Below, one piece after another: positions 23,280 to 35,000 of a stretch of DNA of 64,000 nt; the first letter of the stretch is position 1; every line of letters begins with the position of its first letter. This stretch comes from Paraphysoderma sedebokerense (Eukaryota > Blastocladiomycota > Physodermatomycetes > Physodermatales > Physodermataceae), in the NCBI GenBank assembly GCA_025602915.1, contig JAHLJZ010000114.1:1-64000 (forward strand), given 5' to 3'. Under the pieces are notes generated by a model. The model was not told the origin of the DNA. It ran no database searches and was given only the letters and a program-made list of their open reading frames with translations. The translations under genes and the position numbers were made by a program.

Positions 23280-24858
23280 TTAACGGCGTTCTACTCTAGC
23301 TTTCCATTCTTCTTCTGGCACTTTGCCTAAATCTTCTAACCCCCATTTGGGTATATAATCTATATCTGCTTCATCTACTAGACCTAAACGTAACCGTTCT
23401 AGACCTGTCCAAGCGATCATAGCGGCATTATCGGTGCAGAGATTGGCGGGCGGTATATGAAGGTTGAGGTTTTGGGTGGTCGTGAATGTTGTAAGACTGT
23501 TGTAAAAGAAAATGAAGGTGGTATGAGCGACCGAAAATAAGATTTAATCCTAGCTAATCAATAAAACGAACCGATTTCGAATAGCTTGATTGCTAGCAAC
23601 CCCTCCACTTACGACTACATCTTTCACTATACCTTCCTTGACGTTTCTCTGGCAATATTCAACTGCAACTTTAAATCTATCCATCAAATGAGTTATGGCT
23701 GCCTCCTGGAAGGCATAAGCGATTTCGAATATTAGTTCTTCTCTCATGCGCACCGAGTCAGGATCGATGTCTGTTACATGGGGACTTGAGGTAGATGATG
23801 CGTTGATAGTTGCTTTGGACTGAGGAAACTGAGATAAATGCAAGATATCGCAACGATCAATATAATTTTTGACACTGGTTTTCAATCCAGAGAAACTAAA
23901 ATTCATTCTTTGGTTATCACGATTTCTACCCTCTCGAAGGGGAACTGTAAACTGTATCCGTTTCTGATTTGGTCCATGTAATCTTTTCTGTGCTCTTCTA
24001 GCTGCTATTTCCAAGGCAGCCCCTGCGCCACCACCTTGATTCAACCACTTCAATCCTAACCATCTCGCAACTTTGTCGTAGGCCTCGCCGATAGAATCGT
24101 CTAAAGTTGTCCCTAAAACTTGGTGATGATTTATTGAATGGGACAAAACAAGAAGAGTGTGCCCGCCGGAGAGTAACAATGTCAGGAATGGAAATGAAGG
24201 TGGAATAGGGGATGTCAGAAGCGGCGTTAAGAGATGGGCTTCCTATAATTAAAGAGAACTCACAGTTAGCATAATATATGATTGGGGATTTTTACGACTG
24301 TAGAACTAATAAGCAAGTTCCAAACTAACCATATGATGAACTCCGATTACTGGTTTTCTAAAGCATATCATTAATATCACTCGTAAAAACTTGACTTAAG
24401 CGAAATACCACAATGCTGAAGTTCTAACTATATAATCCAACGAAAAGGACTTACTTCAATACAGAAGCCAACACTTTTCCAGCATTTAACCCAACTCCTA
24501 AGCAACTAGCCAAACCGGGACCTCTTGTTGCAGCCACTGCATCGATTTGTTCCACAGTAATGCCGGCATCGTCGATGGCTTTAGAGATGACTTTTGGCAA
24601 ATTCCGTGAATGGTGCAAAGATGCTATAGCTGGTATAATCCCACCCGTCTTCTCATGAATTGGGGTTTGGTGTATAGTGACGAGAGATTTAATGTCACGA
24701 TTTGATGTTACGATCGAGGCGGAGGTATCGTCACAGGAAGTTTCAATGCCAAGAATGACAAGAGGGTTGGAAGGAGTTGGAGTCCGTATACGCACAGTAG
24801 AATAGGGCCGTCGCTTTAAAGCATGTGCTACTGGCAGCCTAAGCAGATACTTCATCAA
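23280..24858 (-). CDS. QRI7: Mitochondrial tRNA N6-threonylcarbamoyladenosine transferase (TsaD/Qri7)
   Basis: Transfers the threonylcarbamoyl group to A37 of ANN-decoding tRNAs. The mitochondrial paralogue (Qri7/OSGEPL1) is indicated by a basic, Arg/Ser-rich leader (LLRLPVAHALKRRPYSTVRI) before the core. The core starts ILGIETSCDDTSASIV, then EKTGGIIPAIASLHHSRNLP and ATRGPGLASCLGVGLN. A small exon (KPVIGVHHM) joins EAHLL, giving the HMEAH metal-binding motif. LLLSGGHTLL, GEAYDKVARWLGL, MNFSFSGLKT and VVSGGVASNQAIRNR follow. The last exon has the metal-binding DNAAMIAWTGLERL and ends RVERR at 23280. About five exons join in frame. Start: ATG at 24858 or the adjacent one at 24855. Confidence 0.93.
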
Positions 24859-25087
24859 GAGTAATTTGTCTATTTATCTAAGCTTTAAATGGAGTAGAAG
24901 AAATAGAAACGCCGAGCGAAAAAAGAAAAGCCTGTGACAAGTCGAAAACCCAAAACCGAATTGTTCCTAAAAGCGAAATCTACACAGCATCGTTAAATTC
25001 CTCCACACCCTTTTCAAATATATATTCCTTTCCTCGAGCTTACAGCCTAGAAAATTTGTTAATATCTCACCGTACATAACCCACTAA
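24859..25087. promoter_or_regulatory. Short shared promoter, QRI7 / TRAPPC2
   Basis: Only 229 bp separate two divergent start codons, so both promoters and 5' UTRs must overlap or abut. No strong TATA; an A-rich patch and CAAAACC-type sequences are present. Confidence 0.5.
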
Positions 25088-25870
25088 ATGAGTTATTACT
25101 TCGTTATAGTTGGTACCCGCGACAACCCTATTTATGAAGCTGAATTGGGTTCTTCCGCCCGAGTCGATGGTGGAATAAAGGTACATGCTTTTCACTTATT
25201 GACAGAATGTGACGGTTTAGTTGACGTATGGCATTTCCTTTAGAGCAACGATCTTAAACACTTAAATCAGTTCATTGTGCACGCTGCTTTAGATGTATTG
25301 GAGGAATTGATGTGGGGAACGAACTCTATGTATGTTTTGTCTTTCGACGTGGGATAGCTGAAACTGAAAGAAGGGACAGTAAAATGGCCATATTAACAAG
25401 GCACTGATGCAGGTATCTCAAAGTCGTTGATAAGTTTAATGAGTGGTATATCTCAGGTTATGTCACTGCGAGCAGTATCCTTTTATGTTGAATCGGTATT
25501 CACTATCATTCGATGAAACTGGACGATAGTTGAGTGCTCCGACTGGCTCACAGTATAGAGACTTTCTAATTACTTCCTTAGCATGCTTTCATTGATACAG
25601 ATCAGAGGCTCATGCTACTTCACGATACCAGAAATGACGATGGTATTAAAAACTTTTTCCAAGAAACTCATGAATTATTCATCAAGGTTTGTCATTTATT
25701 CTATTTAGGTGTAAGGAACAGATGTGGGTGAAGTGCGAAAGAGGATAAGCTTGTTCTAATGAGTGATGTGCTAATAGGTGATGCTTAATCCATTCTATGA
25801 GATCAACAGTCCCATTAATTCGAGCAGCTTCGATTCTAAAGTACGAGGAATCGCCAAGAGATATCTGTAA
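25088..25870 (+). CDS. TRS20: TRAPPC2/Sedlin, TRAPP complex subunit
   Basis: Subunit of the TRAPP complexes that activate Rab GTPases in ER-to-Golgi and Golgi transport (yeast Trs20, human sedlin). The longin-fold protein assembles from five exons: MSYYFVIVGTRDNPIYEAEL; then NDLKHLNQFIVHAALDVLEE; then YLKVVDKFNEWYISGYVTAS; then the segment MLLHDTRNDDGIKNFFQETH; then VMLNPFYEINSPINSSSFDS, ending RGIAKRYL. Every block has a direct counterpart in human sedlin. The third intron needs donor gtatcc and acceptor tgatacag to keep the frame. Length is about 140 residues, normal. It is followed 214 bp downstream by the UEV gene on the same strand. Confidence 0.94.
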
Positions 25871-26083
25871 ATATATTATATGTATTCGACATCAATTGTA
25901 GTAAAATTAAAGACAGTAAAATTGCCATTCGCGTTCAACTTGTTCCTCGTAAACAAACGTCATTTCTTCCCTCTTGTGTCGCTCCACTCGCTCTTTCATC
26001 GTCATCGTTGCTTTCCATCTCTGTGGAATAATCAACTGCATTTGTGTATATTCAAACCTTTAATCACTATCTTTTACTAAGTT

Positions 26084-27359
26084 ATGGCAAAGGGTGCGTT
26101 GTTTGACCTACTCTCGGTTTCGTCTGGCGAACCCGTCCTTCCCATGTCAACGAGAACAGAGATACCACAGTACAATTTACCTCATTTTCTCTCGGTGGCC
26201 TAACTTGCTTTATTCTGTTGTAATCTCCAAATTGTATCTGTTGCTCGAAATGTGTTATCACTCTTCTTGCCTCGCTCAAAATTCACCCCCTGCTCATTAT
26301 CATCAACTGTGATTAAAACATATCCAGTACCCCGTAACTTTCGTCTACTAGAGGAATTAGAAAAGGGAGAAAAAGGTTATTGTTGCCTTCTTTCAAACGT
26401 ATTGGCATAAATTTGTGTTGTTACTATACTGTGTGTCGACGACAACAATGTTTCTTGCCTTTTTTTCGAACTAAAACAACCGTCAAACCGATTGCTAACG
26501 TGATTGTCTTCACTCCTCGAACTACATTTTGTTTGCTCACGAAATGGCGGAATTTTTGAAATTATGATACAAAAATTGATGGAAATTAGGTATTGGTGAT
26601 GGAACAATCTCATACGGTTTAGCCAACCCCGAAGATATTTTGATGTCAGACTGGAACGGAACTATCTTGGGCCCTGGTCATGTATGTTTGCTGCCTATTG
26701 TTTTCCTTTATATTGAAAGTACAGCTTGTCTGATTTACGTACCCACAACGTCCACGCTTTCTGTATAACTCACCGATTCCACACAAATTGTAAACTGATT
26801 GAAACAGACCGTCCACGAAAACAGAATCTACAGTCTTAAACTTCACTGTGACGAAAACTACCCCGATTCAGCGCCCAAAGTTTCTTTCATCAGCAAAATT
26901 AATCTACCGTGTGTCAATCAAACTAACGGGAAGGTATTTATCACCCTTGTAATTATTTTATTTTGCGGCTCTTTTTTTCCCGCCGCTTTTATTTTGAATT
27001 CTGTCACAGGAGAAGTTGAATATTTATTGATTAAATTATTCTTCTCACTTCTGTCGGCGACTACATCTAGGTTGAACCGAATAAACTCAACTGCCTTGCA
27101 AAATGGCAAAGAAACTACTCATTGGAAACAGTGTTGGCTGAGTTGCGACGGTAAGTTATTGTCTCAACGACAACATAATTCTCCAAATCCTCCTATTCCC
27201 TGAATTTTGTTGGTCATGACCAAATGCCGATATGCTAATGCCTAACCTTATACCTACATTACATATATGATTCCGCCCGATCGATCCAAACTTTGCAGTG
27301 AAATGGCAAGCTCCTCAAACAAAAAACTCCCACAACCTGCTGAAGGCACCACATTTTAG
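26084..27359 (+). CDS. MMS2: Ubiquitin-conjugating enzyme variant, Mms2/UBE2V type
   Basis: Catalytically inactive E2 variant that pairs with Ubc13 to build Lys63-linked ubiquitin chains in post-replication DNA repair. The first exon codes only MAK plus one base (donor at 26094). The later exons give [95 protein letters not shown] and, after the last intron, [20 protein letters not shown]. The active-site Cys position of true E2s is absent, as expected in UEVs, and the C-terminus has the Mms2 LPQPxEG motif. All six joins hold the frame. Length is about 140 residues, normal. Confidence 0.95.
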
Positions 27360-27624
27360 GTTTCCTCATATTCTCTTTACGCATACAAATTTAACATGTG
27401 ATATAACAAATTTACTTTGATTCATATGTATGGTGGTTGTAAAATGGATTTGAAAATACATTCCTTTGGTGGATTTGGGCGAATTGATATCCCCGTTGCA
27501 TGCTTTACGAGGAGGATGTCTGATATTCAGAAGGTTGTATTTGCGTATCGAAGAAAGCAGAGTGATAATCAGCTGGTCTCTTCTCAACGCATTGAGTTCG
27601 CTTGGCTGCTGCCATTAGTCATGT
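27360..27624. other. Intergenic between UEV and tRNA
   Basis: AT-rich 3' flank of the UEV gene. No gene recognised. Confidence 0.4.
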
Positions 27625-27706
27625 GACGTCGTGTCCGAGTGGTTAAGGAGTGAGACTAGAAATCTCATGGGCTCTGCCCGCACAGGTTCAAGTCCTGTCG
27701 ACGTCG
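27625..27706 (+). tRNA. tRNA-Ser (AGA)
   Basis: The acceptor stem GACGTCG pairs with CGACGTC before discriminator G at 27706. The A box GTGTCCGAGTGG and B box GGTTCAAGTCC are intact. The anticodon stem TGAGA/TCTCA encloses a normal 7-nt loop, ctAGAaa, giving anticodon AGA. The long variable arm (GGGCTCTGCCC) is typical of class II tRNA-Ser. No intron; length 82. Confidence 0.95.
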
Positions 27707-28031
27707 ATCCATACTTTTGGCGCCGGACAACACACGCCTTATAATTATAGTGGTTATTAGGAATGTGACGAAGATGTAGATTTTTGGGGTAATTGGTAAT
27801 ATCACAGAAAATAAATTGTCGACCTAGTCGACCTAACCTCGTTTTGTAATTGGAAGAACCTATAGGACTCCTTTATTTGGTCATCTAATAATACATACAA
27901 TATTTATCAGCCTTACAGAAACATTGAAGTGGAATTGAGCGGACTTCTTAACAATTATCTCTAAATTCCAATGTCCATTATAATCCCAACACAACAGTAT
28001 CATCGTTATCAGCATCTAGCCAAGTTCGATC
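27707..28031. other. Intergenic, cytochrome b5 3' side
   Basis: About 325 bp, A/T rich, with short near-repeats (tcgacctagtcgacctaacctcg near 27820). No gene. Confidence 0.4.
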
Positions 28032-29179
28032 TTAAGCATGCAACATTTTGTAAGCGACAAACGCAATAGCGGCGATTGCTATTGGAATGACAAATTGCAG
28101 GCTACAACCAAAAAGCATTGTGGAGGAAAAAATTACACGTAATAGCAACGAGAATGAAAGCGACGATAATTAATTGAGAGATGGATAAATAAAAAGTAGA
28201 GGAAGGATGTAAGCCAAATTATTGAATAATGCAGTTCGATTTGTCATCGCTAATGTACCATGTACAGAAAACAAAAGGATAGGCGAAAAGCGAGATCAAT
28301 AAAATGATGAAATGTTCCGCCAAAATCCAATCACAAGGAACTATAGATGAATACAATAACACGATTGAAGGCAAAGAGAAGCAGTGCAAGGAAGAAGACT
28401 TACGTTGAGCTAGATTCTTTCTTTTCAGACTTCGGTGGACTCATTGGCTTGACCTTAGGTGGCTCCTTTGCCTGCTTGAATATAAACAAACAATCTGATC
28501 AGCGAGAGACCTTTGGTGGATATAATATAGAATATTGCAAGACAAGTGAACTGAAAAAGTAATTACATCTCCACCCTTTAAATCACCAACATAATACTGC
28601 TTCAACAATTCTCTAGCATCTTCGGAGTGTCCTACATCTTCGAATCCTTCAGTTGCATCACCACCTATAAAGCATCCACCAGATATTGTACAGTTAGTAA
28701 ATATTCATAGACCGCTCTGGTCAGCAATGATAGGAAGCGAAGTCTTGAATTCTAATTTAAGAATCAATACGAACCGGCATGTTCCAAAAGAACTTCTTCA
28801 CCACCGGGATGCTGAGAGGATAATAAATGATATGATAGTTAGTTCCAAAAAAAATATGGAAGCAAATTCTAGAATATGTCGGACGTAAGGCAACGTCAAA
28901 TTCACGTCCAAGTCAAACAAACAGCAACACCAAATCTAAAAACAAACAGAATTTTACAGCTTCAAAGCATGTGCAATTCCTGTAAATACTCTTCGGGTAA
29001 TATGAAATGATTGATAGCAAGAACTTTATCATGATAACAGAAACGCTTAGTGTGTAGCGTTAAACACATACCTCGTCCAGAAATTTGGAAATGTCGTAAA
29101 CTTTTCCATGAACGACAAGCCAAATGTCCTTTGGGGATTTGTGTTTGGCGACTTCAGCGGTTTCGAATGTTTTAGGCAT
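28032..29179 (-). CDS. CYB5: Cytochrome b5, tail-anchored
   Basis: Heme electron carrier of the ER (or mitochondrial outer membrane), feeding desaturases and other oxidases. The start at 29179 gives [20 protein letters not shown], then [16 protein letters not shown]. After an intron, a short exon has the heme-ligand motif [13 protein letters not shown]. The next holds [20 protein letters not shown] with the second heme His, then QYYVGDL. A linker with [13 protein letters not shown] precedes the last exon, which encodes the C-terminal membrane anchor ([20 protein letters not shown]). There are about five exons in total. Length about 130, normal for the tail-anchored form. It looks intact. Confidence 0.94.
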
Positions 29180-29451
29180 TGTGTTTAATATGGCAAGGTA
29201 TTCAGTTAAGAGAGAATGAGTGAAAAGATGGATAGCGATGGCAAAGATAGAAATATGTGCCGAGAGAGAGGAGATGGGCCGGAACGGGAAGACGGCTGTG
29301 GGCGGGATTTTGTGCTCGGTGAAAAAAAGTCATCGCGTGGCCCCTTTATCTTCAAGCCGGTGGAAATAGATTTAAACTAAGGAGAAATGATTACGTCCTG
29401 TGAATGTGATGTAAGTTTAGTAAGTAAATTCTTGGTTTATTTTTATCCAGG
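29180..29451. promoter_or_regulatory. Region between cytochrome b5 and the UBC9-like exon
   Basis: Holds the CYB5 promoter. It also holds a plausible 5' UTR intron for the next fragment: gtaagt near 29411, then a T-rich tract and ttttatccag ending at 29450. Confidence 0.4.
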
Positions 29452-29493
29452 ATGGCCTCGGCTTTTAACCGATTAGCACAAGAACGGAAGAAA
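29452..29493 (+). pseudogene. UBC9: Lone first coding exon of a UBC9-like SUMO E2
   Basis: ATG at 29452 starts MASAFNRLAQERKK, followed by a perfect donor (gtaagc). SRLAQERKxW is the diagnostic N-terminus of UBC9 (SUMO-conjugating enzyme), and a canonical acceptor precedes the ATG by one base. The expected next block (WRKDHPFGF) is not found in the remaining 340 bp before the 3' end of the converging IPI3 gene, nor elsewhere in the window. This looks like a truncated 5' fragment of the gene. The match is short, so chance or another E2 cannot be excluded. Confidence 0.5.
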
Positions 29494-29839
29494 GTAAGCT
29501 GCAGTCCAGTTGAAGGCAATGGCCAGGTCGTCGAAAAAATGTTGAATGTATTTTATCAATCTCAAAAAAAACTATAGAAAATGCATTAAGTCGCAGTGGG
29601 ATTAGTTATGCATATAAATAAATAGTGGATTACTTTGACCCCTTTCCGCACTCTTCGACACCGTTTCTGAACCCGAGATCGCTTATGCACTGAAAGGATT
29701 GGGGATTTTATGAATCAAAGTATTCATTCTCATAATTAAGACCTGAGGGCAGAATGTGAATACGATGGAGGCTTCTTCTCACAATCACGGCTCCGAATGA
29801 TATTGGGCACGCGACCGCAAGTATTTTAATTGATTCGAA

Positions 29840-31649
29840 TTATTTTTGCAATAAATCTACACCTATCTTATCTACAACTAAATTCCATAATTCATCATTC
29901 ATCCCCTTCATCTTGTTATAGTATCCGTACAATCTCACTAATTCATTTTGCAAATCTGCGACCGCAGTGTGGGATTCGGGATTAGTCTACAGGAACATTT
30001 CAAATCAGCCAATTATTGTTTCAAGATAAAAAAGAAAAGTCGCTTAAGCGTACCTCCATTTCAGTAACAACTCTCTGTAATTTTTCCATTTTGATGTCAT
30101 CTTCGCTCACTACTTGTTCAGTCTCATCATCTCCGCCATTTAACCAAACACTTGCTCCGTCATTCTCTGCATTATCTATTCCCATCTCTTTTTCGATTTT
30201 AAACTTTTTGAAAGGTCTCACCAAAATGCCACTCCCACCAAAGTTACTGCTCGTTTCTAATTCCCATGGTTTAACTATGAATTCCAATGTAGAGACTGGT
30301 CCTTTCAAATTAGTGAGTTGCTTTATGGATTGTCGAGAAGGAATGTCCCATATGTGTATCACCCCAATTTGATCTCCCGATATCAGATTGGTCGGCGTGG
30401 TTGTCAATACAGTAATCGGATGATCATGAGATCGAAAAGTGCTGGTTGATGTTGAATCGGGGATATTGGATGGTTGATTGAGTTCGGGTGTGTTTGACGG
30501 AGCCGATGATGCAGATACCATTGTCACACCGAACGACGATGTCGATGTCAAAGATAAGTTAGAGCCATAAATATTTGTATCAAGGCATCCCGCGAATATC
30601 GTTTTCTCGCAAAACGATAACGCAATACAATGAATAGGGGATGGAAATAGCAAAGTCGCTGAAGTTTGGCCAATCGTAAGGTCGTATATCTAGCAAACAA
30701 ATAACCGAATGAACTTTTCCAGTTTCGTAAGAGCAAGATTTCAGAGAGCTGAACGCAAACCTTCACAGTTCCATCTAAACTGGAACTAAACATCCTACTA
30801 GCCTGATACGGACTCTTTGATAGTACAATATCAGTTATGGGTAACGAATGTTCAGTAAAACTGTAAATCGCGTTTACAGTTCCATGGGAATCATCCAAGA
30901 GACTATACAAACGAAGGGACGTCAATTCACCTCATCGCGATCTCGTGTGAACGCAGGAACAAGGCATACTCTTCTAAAGCCCAGACGTTAACGACGGCAT
31001 CATCAGCTCCGGATATAAGAAACACATCATCTTCTGTAAATTTGAGTACAGATACCCTTTTGTAATGTGGTTCAAATGTCTTCATCAAATTTCCTGAATT
31101 AACCTGACAAGAAGTCGAGACATGTTAGTCGCTTATCCGTTTGAAATGCCTAAACTTACGCCTCCTCATTTTCACTTCTAATAATCAAAACGTATGTACC
31201 TCCCAAACATATATTCTTCCATTGTCCGTCCCTGCAACGGCATACATTCCACTTTTGGTTACTCCAATTGAGGTCAACTTTTCTGGCGCATTAAATTTCA
31301 TTAGCGCTTGATCTTTACTCCAGCTCCAAACAGTAATAATTGCGCCTGAAACAGAAATAAATCCCGCCGGGTGCGTACATGTAGATGAAGAGGACGAGGG
31401 GGAATGAAGAAGGGCAGAGCAGTGTCGATTTGGAGAATGAGGCTTGAATGACGCCGTCGTAGTTGAGGTATTCAGAGAAGTAAGATACGTTGTTGGATCC
31501 GTAGAAGAAGATGATAATATCAATTGAGAGAACATCATAATTATGACTGCTGTTTCGAATACACTGATGTCAATCCTAGCAATAATGGCCTTGAGGAGAC
31601 CGCAGGGGTGGCTTTGTTTACAGCGACACGCGTCGACGACCCATAGCAA
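29840..31649 (-). CDS. IPI3: Ipi3/WDR18-like WD40 ribosome biogenesis factor
   Basis: Ipi3 (human WDR18) is a WD40 subunit of the Rix1 complex, acting in 60S pre-ribosome maturation and pre-replication. The first exon has GAIITVWSWSKDQALMKF and SIGVTKSGMYAVAGTDNGRI, then IYVWEV, matching the family segment NGLYVLAG...IHLWEVSTG. Later exons hold DDVFLISGADDAVVNVWALE, FTEHSLPITDIVLSKSPYQA, SSSLDGTVK, FPSPIHCIALSFCEKTIFAG and LISGDQIGVIHIWDIPSRQS. The C-terminal helix ends LWNLVVDKIGVDLLQK, as in the Rix1-binding tail. The N-terminus is uncertain: 31649 is the first ATG, but an inner MM near 31538 is also possible. About six exons. Confidence 0.85.
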
Positions 31650-32068
31650 CGCACTTTACCTAGTCGAACCTCGACACGCTGACCTCGACTTTCAATAAGT
31701 TTTTAGCAGCTAATACCGGATCCCAGTTTGGCTGATTGACCGACCTTGATATTCTCTGTCTTAGGATATTGATGCTCGCACCAGAAATAAGAATGGATTA
31801 AAGGCGTGAGATCAGGATAACTGCAGTGTAGTGTAAATCACATGCCGAACATAGATTCTAGGAAGACTTAAACCTTTTCATCAACGTTCACCTTCTGTTA
31901 CACAAAGATTACAGGAACATAATCGAGACGTGACATGTAAAATGGAAAGAACAGGAAAGTAAAGACTAACAATCTATGGTTCTTCCTTTATTCCAGGAAT
32001 TCTCTTGGTTGAATACACTTACATAATATCAATATATATAAATACTGAACAAACTTCATTTTCGTTTG
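31650..32068. other. Intergenic between IPI3 and surface-protein paralogue A
   Basis: About 420 bp, no gene recognised. It marks the border between the housekeeping block and the repeat-rich island. Confidence 0.4.
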
Positions 32069-35000
32069 CTAATATATAGTTAATAAGGCCATAATTATGG
32101 ACACAACAGCGATACCCATCAACGAAGATTCACTTGAGAACAATTTTTCAGTTCCACTTTTCGAACCGGGATTACTCTTTTCAGTCAATTTATTTTCTTC
32201 CAAAATAACTTCTGGGTCCCAAACAAAGTTGGTGAATCTGGAGCTCGGAATTTTGAATACAACATAGGCAACAGATTCCTGCGGATTGGTATTCGGCACG
32301 TCTTCGACTTTCACTGAAGAATCCGCGAAGATAACTGATTCTGCAGAGTCTAGAGTGATAGACTGAGTCCAGTTGAAGCGGCCCATTCCTCCATCAATGG
32401 AGAATGACTGCCTGGCGGAAGAATACACCGGCTATTTGAGTGATAGTTAGCTTTTACCGAATTAATGGAACGAGACGTGAGTGATTTACATACCTCGCCA
32501 CCCTTCTTGAAGTAAATGCTTTTCACAATCGCGAGTTGAGAATCACCCCGTTTGAAAGGGAAATTCGAAATCTTTATGGTGTACTTCAGAACGTTTGGGC
32601 TATGCGTGATACTGTCAAGCGTAACAGTGTCATTCACCATATACGCCTCAAGCGTCATTGATGTATTTCCATTTGCGGGACCGACACCAGCAGAAAAAGT
32701 GGTGGAGATACTTTTAATCGAGACGTGATGGTCATTAGGAACATCTGTTACAATAATAGGTGACCAATACTTTGACGCGAAGCTTGTGAAGTCAATAACA
32801 TTGCCACTGGAGACAAGGTCCCAATCTACTGCCGGGTTTAATTCAACTAATTTGAGGAGTTCGACTCTAAAGCTAAAAGACGATTCTTTGTCATCTTCTC
32901 TGCTGTAAAACTTTGCACCAGCGCGGGGAGCTCCTTCCGTTCTATTGATCGCCAAGAATGATGGGTCAAAACTTATTGAATCACAATGCATGAAGACAAT
33001 TGGAAACTTACTGAAGACTGAAGTCTCTACGGGAGGCTTGACCATCAGCAGAAGAAGTTATTTTCAATGTAAGCTTTGTACCTTGATCATTTAAGGTACT
33101 GCTTAAAGTTCTCTTTACATTACGAATTGTTGTATGCGCATTGGGAGCTGAAATTGAGGAAGGAATCGGGGCGCTTCGTACGGTTGAAATCGTGGGATTT
33201 GACATTTGTGTTGAAGAGGCCGTGGTTGCTGGTAACATGGAAGATTCTGTTGTCACTGCATTTGTCGTGAGAATTAATGAGGGTGGAGGAACAGATGATG
33301 TTATCACCGCAAATGGCGGGAGGATGGTTGGAACAGTGGGCATCGAAAATGTTACCAGGGTAGAAGAAGGTAAAAACGTTGGTGCAACTACGATTGATGA
33401 TGTTTTTAAAGAGGTTATTTGTGGTAATGCGTTGATATCTCTGGTAGTGGATAATACTCCGTCTAAAATAACGGATAATGGGGGCGAAGAAGAGCTACTT
33501 GTGGGTAATGCACCAATCACTGTAGTAAATGATGATAATTGACTGATCACACTGGTTATCGGTAAAGCAGGAGTAGTCCATGTACTGATGTTATTTGTCA
33601 CTGAAGTAATTTCATTTGAAAAACTGGGAACTGCCATTGTGGGCATGTCATATAAGAAACTAGATACTGGAAGGGTGGGGGTTGGCGGCAATGTACGGAT
33701 CTCACTTGTGAATGAAGAGAATTCATTCAACACGCTGGACATCGGTGGTGCAGATGTTGGTATCAATGAGCCGATACTGTTTGTCAAAGACGATGCTTCG
33801 GTCAAGAGACTGGATATTTGGACAGAGAGCGTGGGAGTTGGCGGTACTGTACCGATCTCACTTGTCAATGACGACATTTCATTAAGCACACTCGACACTG
33901 GTAGTGTAGATGTCGGTAGTAATGAGCCGATACTGTTTGTCAAAGACGATGCTTCGCTCAAAAGACTGGATACTGGAACTGAGAGCGGGGGAGTTGGCGG
34001 TAATGAACCAATCTCACTTGTCAATGAAGAGAATTCATTCAACACACTCGACACTGGTAGTGTAGATGTCTGTAGTAAAGAGCCGATGCTGTTTGTCAAC
34101 GATGATGCTTCGCTCAAAAGACTGGATACTGGGACTGAGAGCGTGGGAGTTGGCGGCAATGAACCGATCTCACTTGTGAGAATGAAGAAAATTCATTCAA
34201 GACGCTGGACACCGGGAATGTAGATGTCGGTATTAAAGAGCCGATACTGTTTGTCAAAGATGATGCTTCGCTCAAGAGACTCGATACTGGGACAGGGAGC
34301 GTGGGAGTTGGCGGCAATGTGTCGATCTCACTTGTGAATGAAGAGAATTCATTCAACACACTCGACACTGGTAGTGTAGATGTCTGTAGTAAAGAGCCGA
34401 TGCTGTTTGTCAACGATGATGCTTCGCTCAAAAGACTGGATACTGGGACTGAGAGCGTGGGAGTTGGCGGCAATGAACCGATCTCACTTGTGAGAATGAA
34501 GAAAATTCATTCAAGACGCTGGACACCGGGAATGTAGATGTCGGTATTAAAGAGCCGATACTGTTTGTCAAAGATGATGCTTCGCTCAAGAGACTCGATA
34601 CTGGGACAGGGAGCGTGGGAGTTGGCGGCAATGTGTCGATCTCACTTGTGAATGAAGAGAATTCATTCAACACACTCGACACTGGTAGTGTAGATGTCTG
34701 TAGTAAAGAGCCGATGCTGTTTGTCAACGATGATGCTTCGCTCAAAAGACTGGATACTGGGACTGAGAGCGTGGGAGTTGGCGGCAATGAACCGATCTCA
34801 CTTGTGAATGAAGAGAATTCATTCAACACACTCGACACTGGTAGTGTAGATGTCTGTAGTAAAGAGCCGATGCTGTTTGTCAACGATGATGCTTCGCTCA
34901 AAAGACTGGATACTGGGACTGAGAGCGTGGGAGTTGGCGGCAATGAACCGATCTCACTTGTGAATGAAGAGAATTCATTCAACACACTCGACACTGGTAG

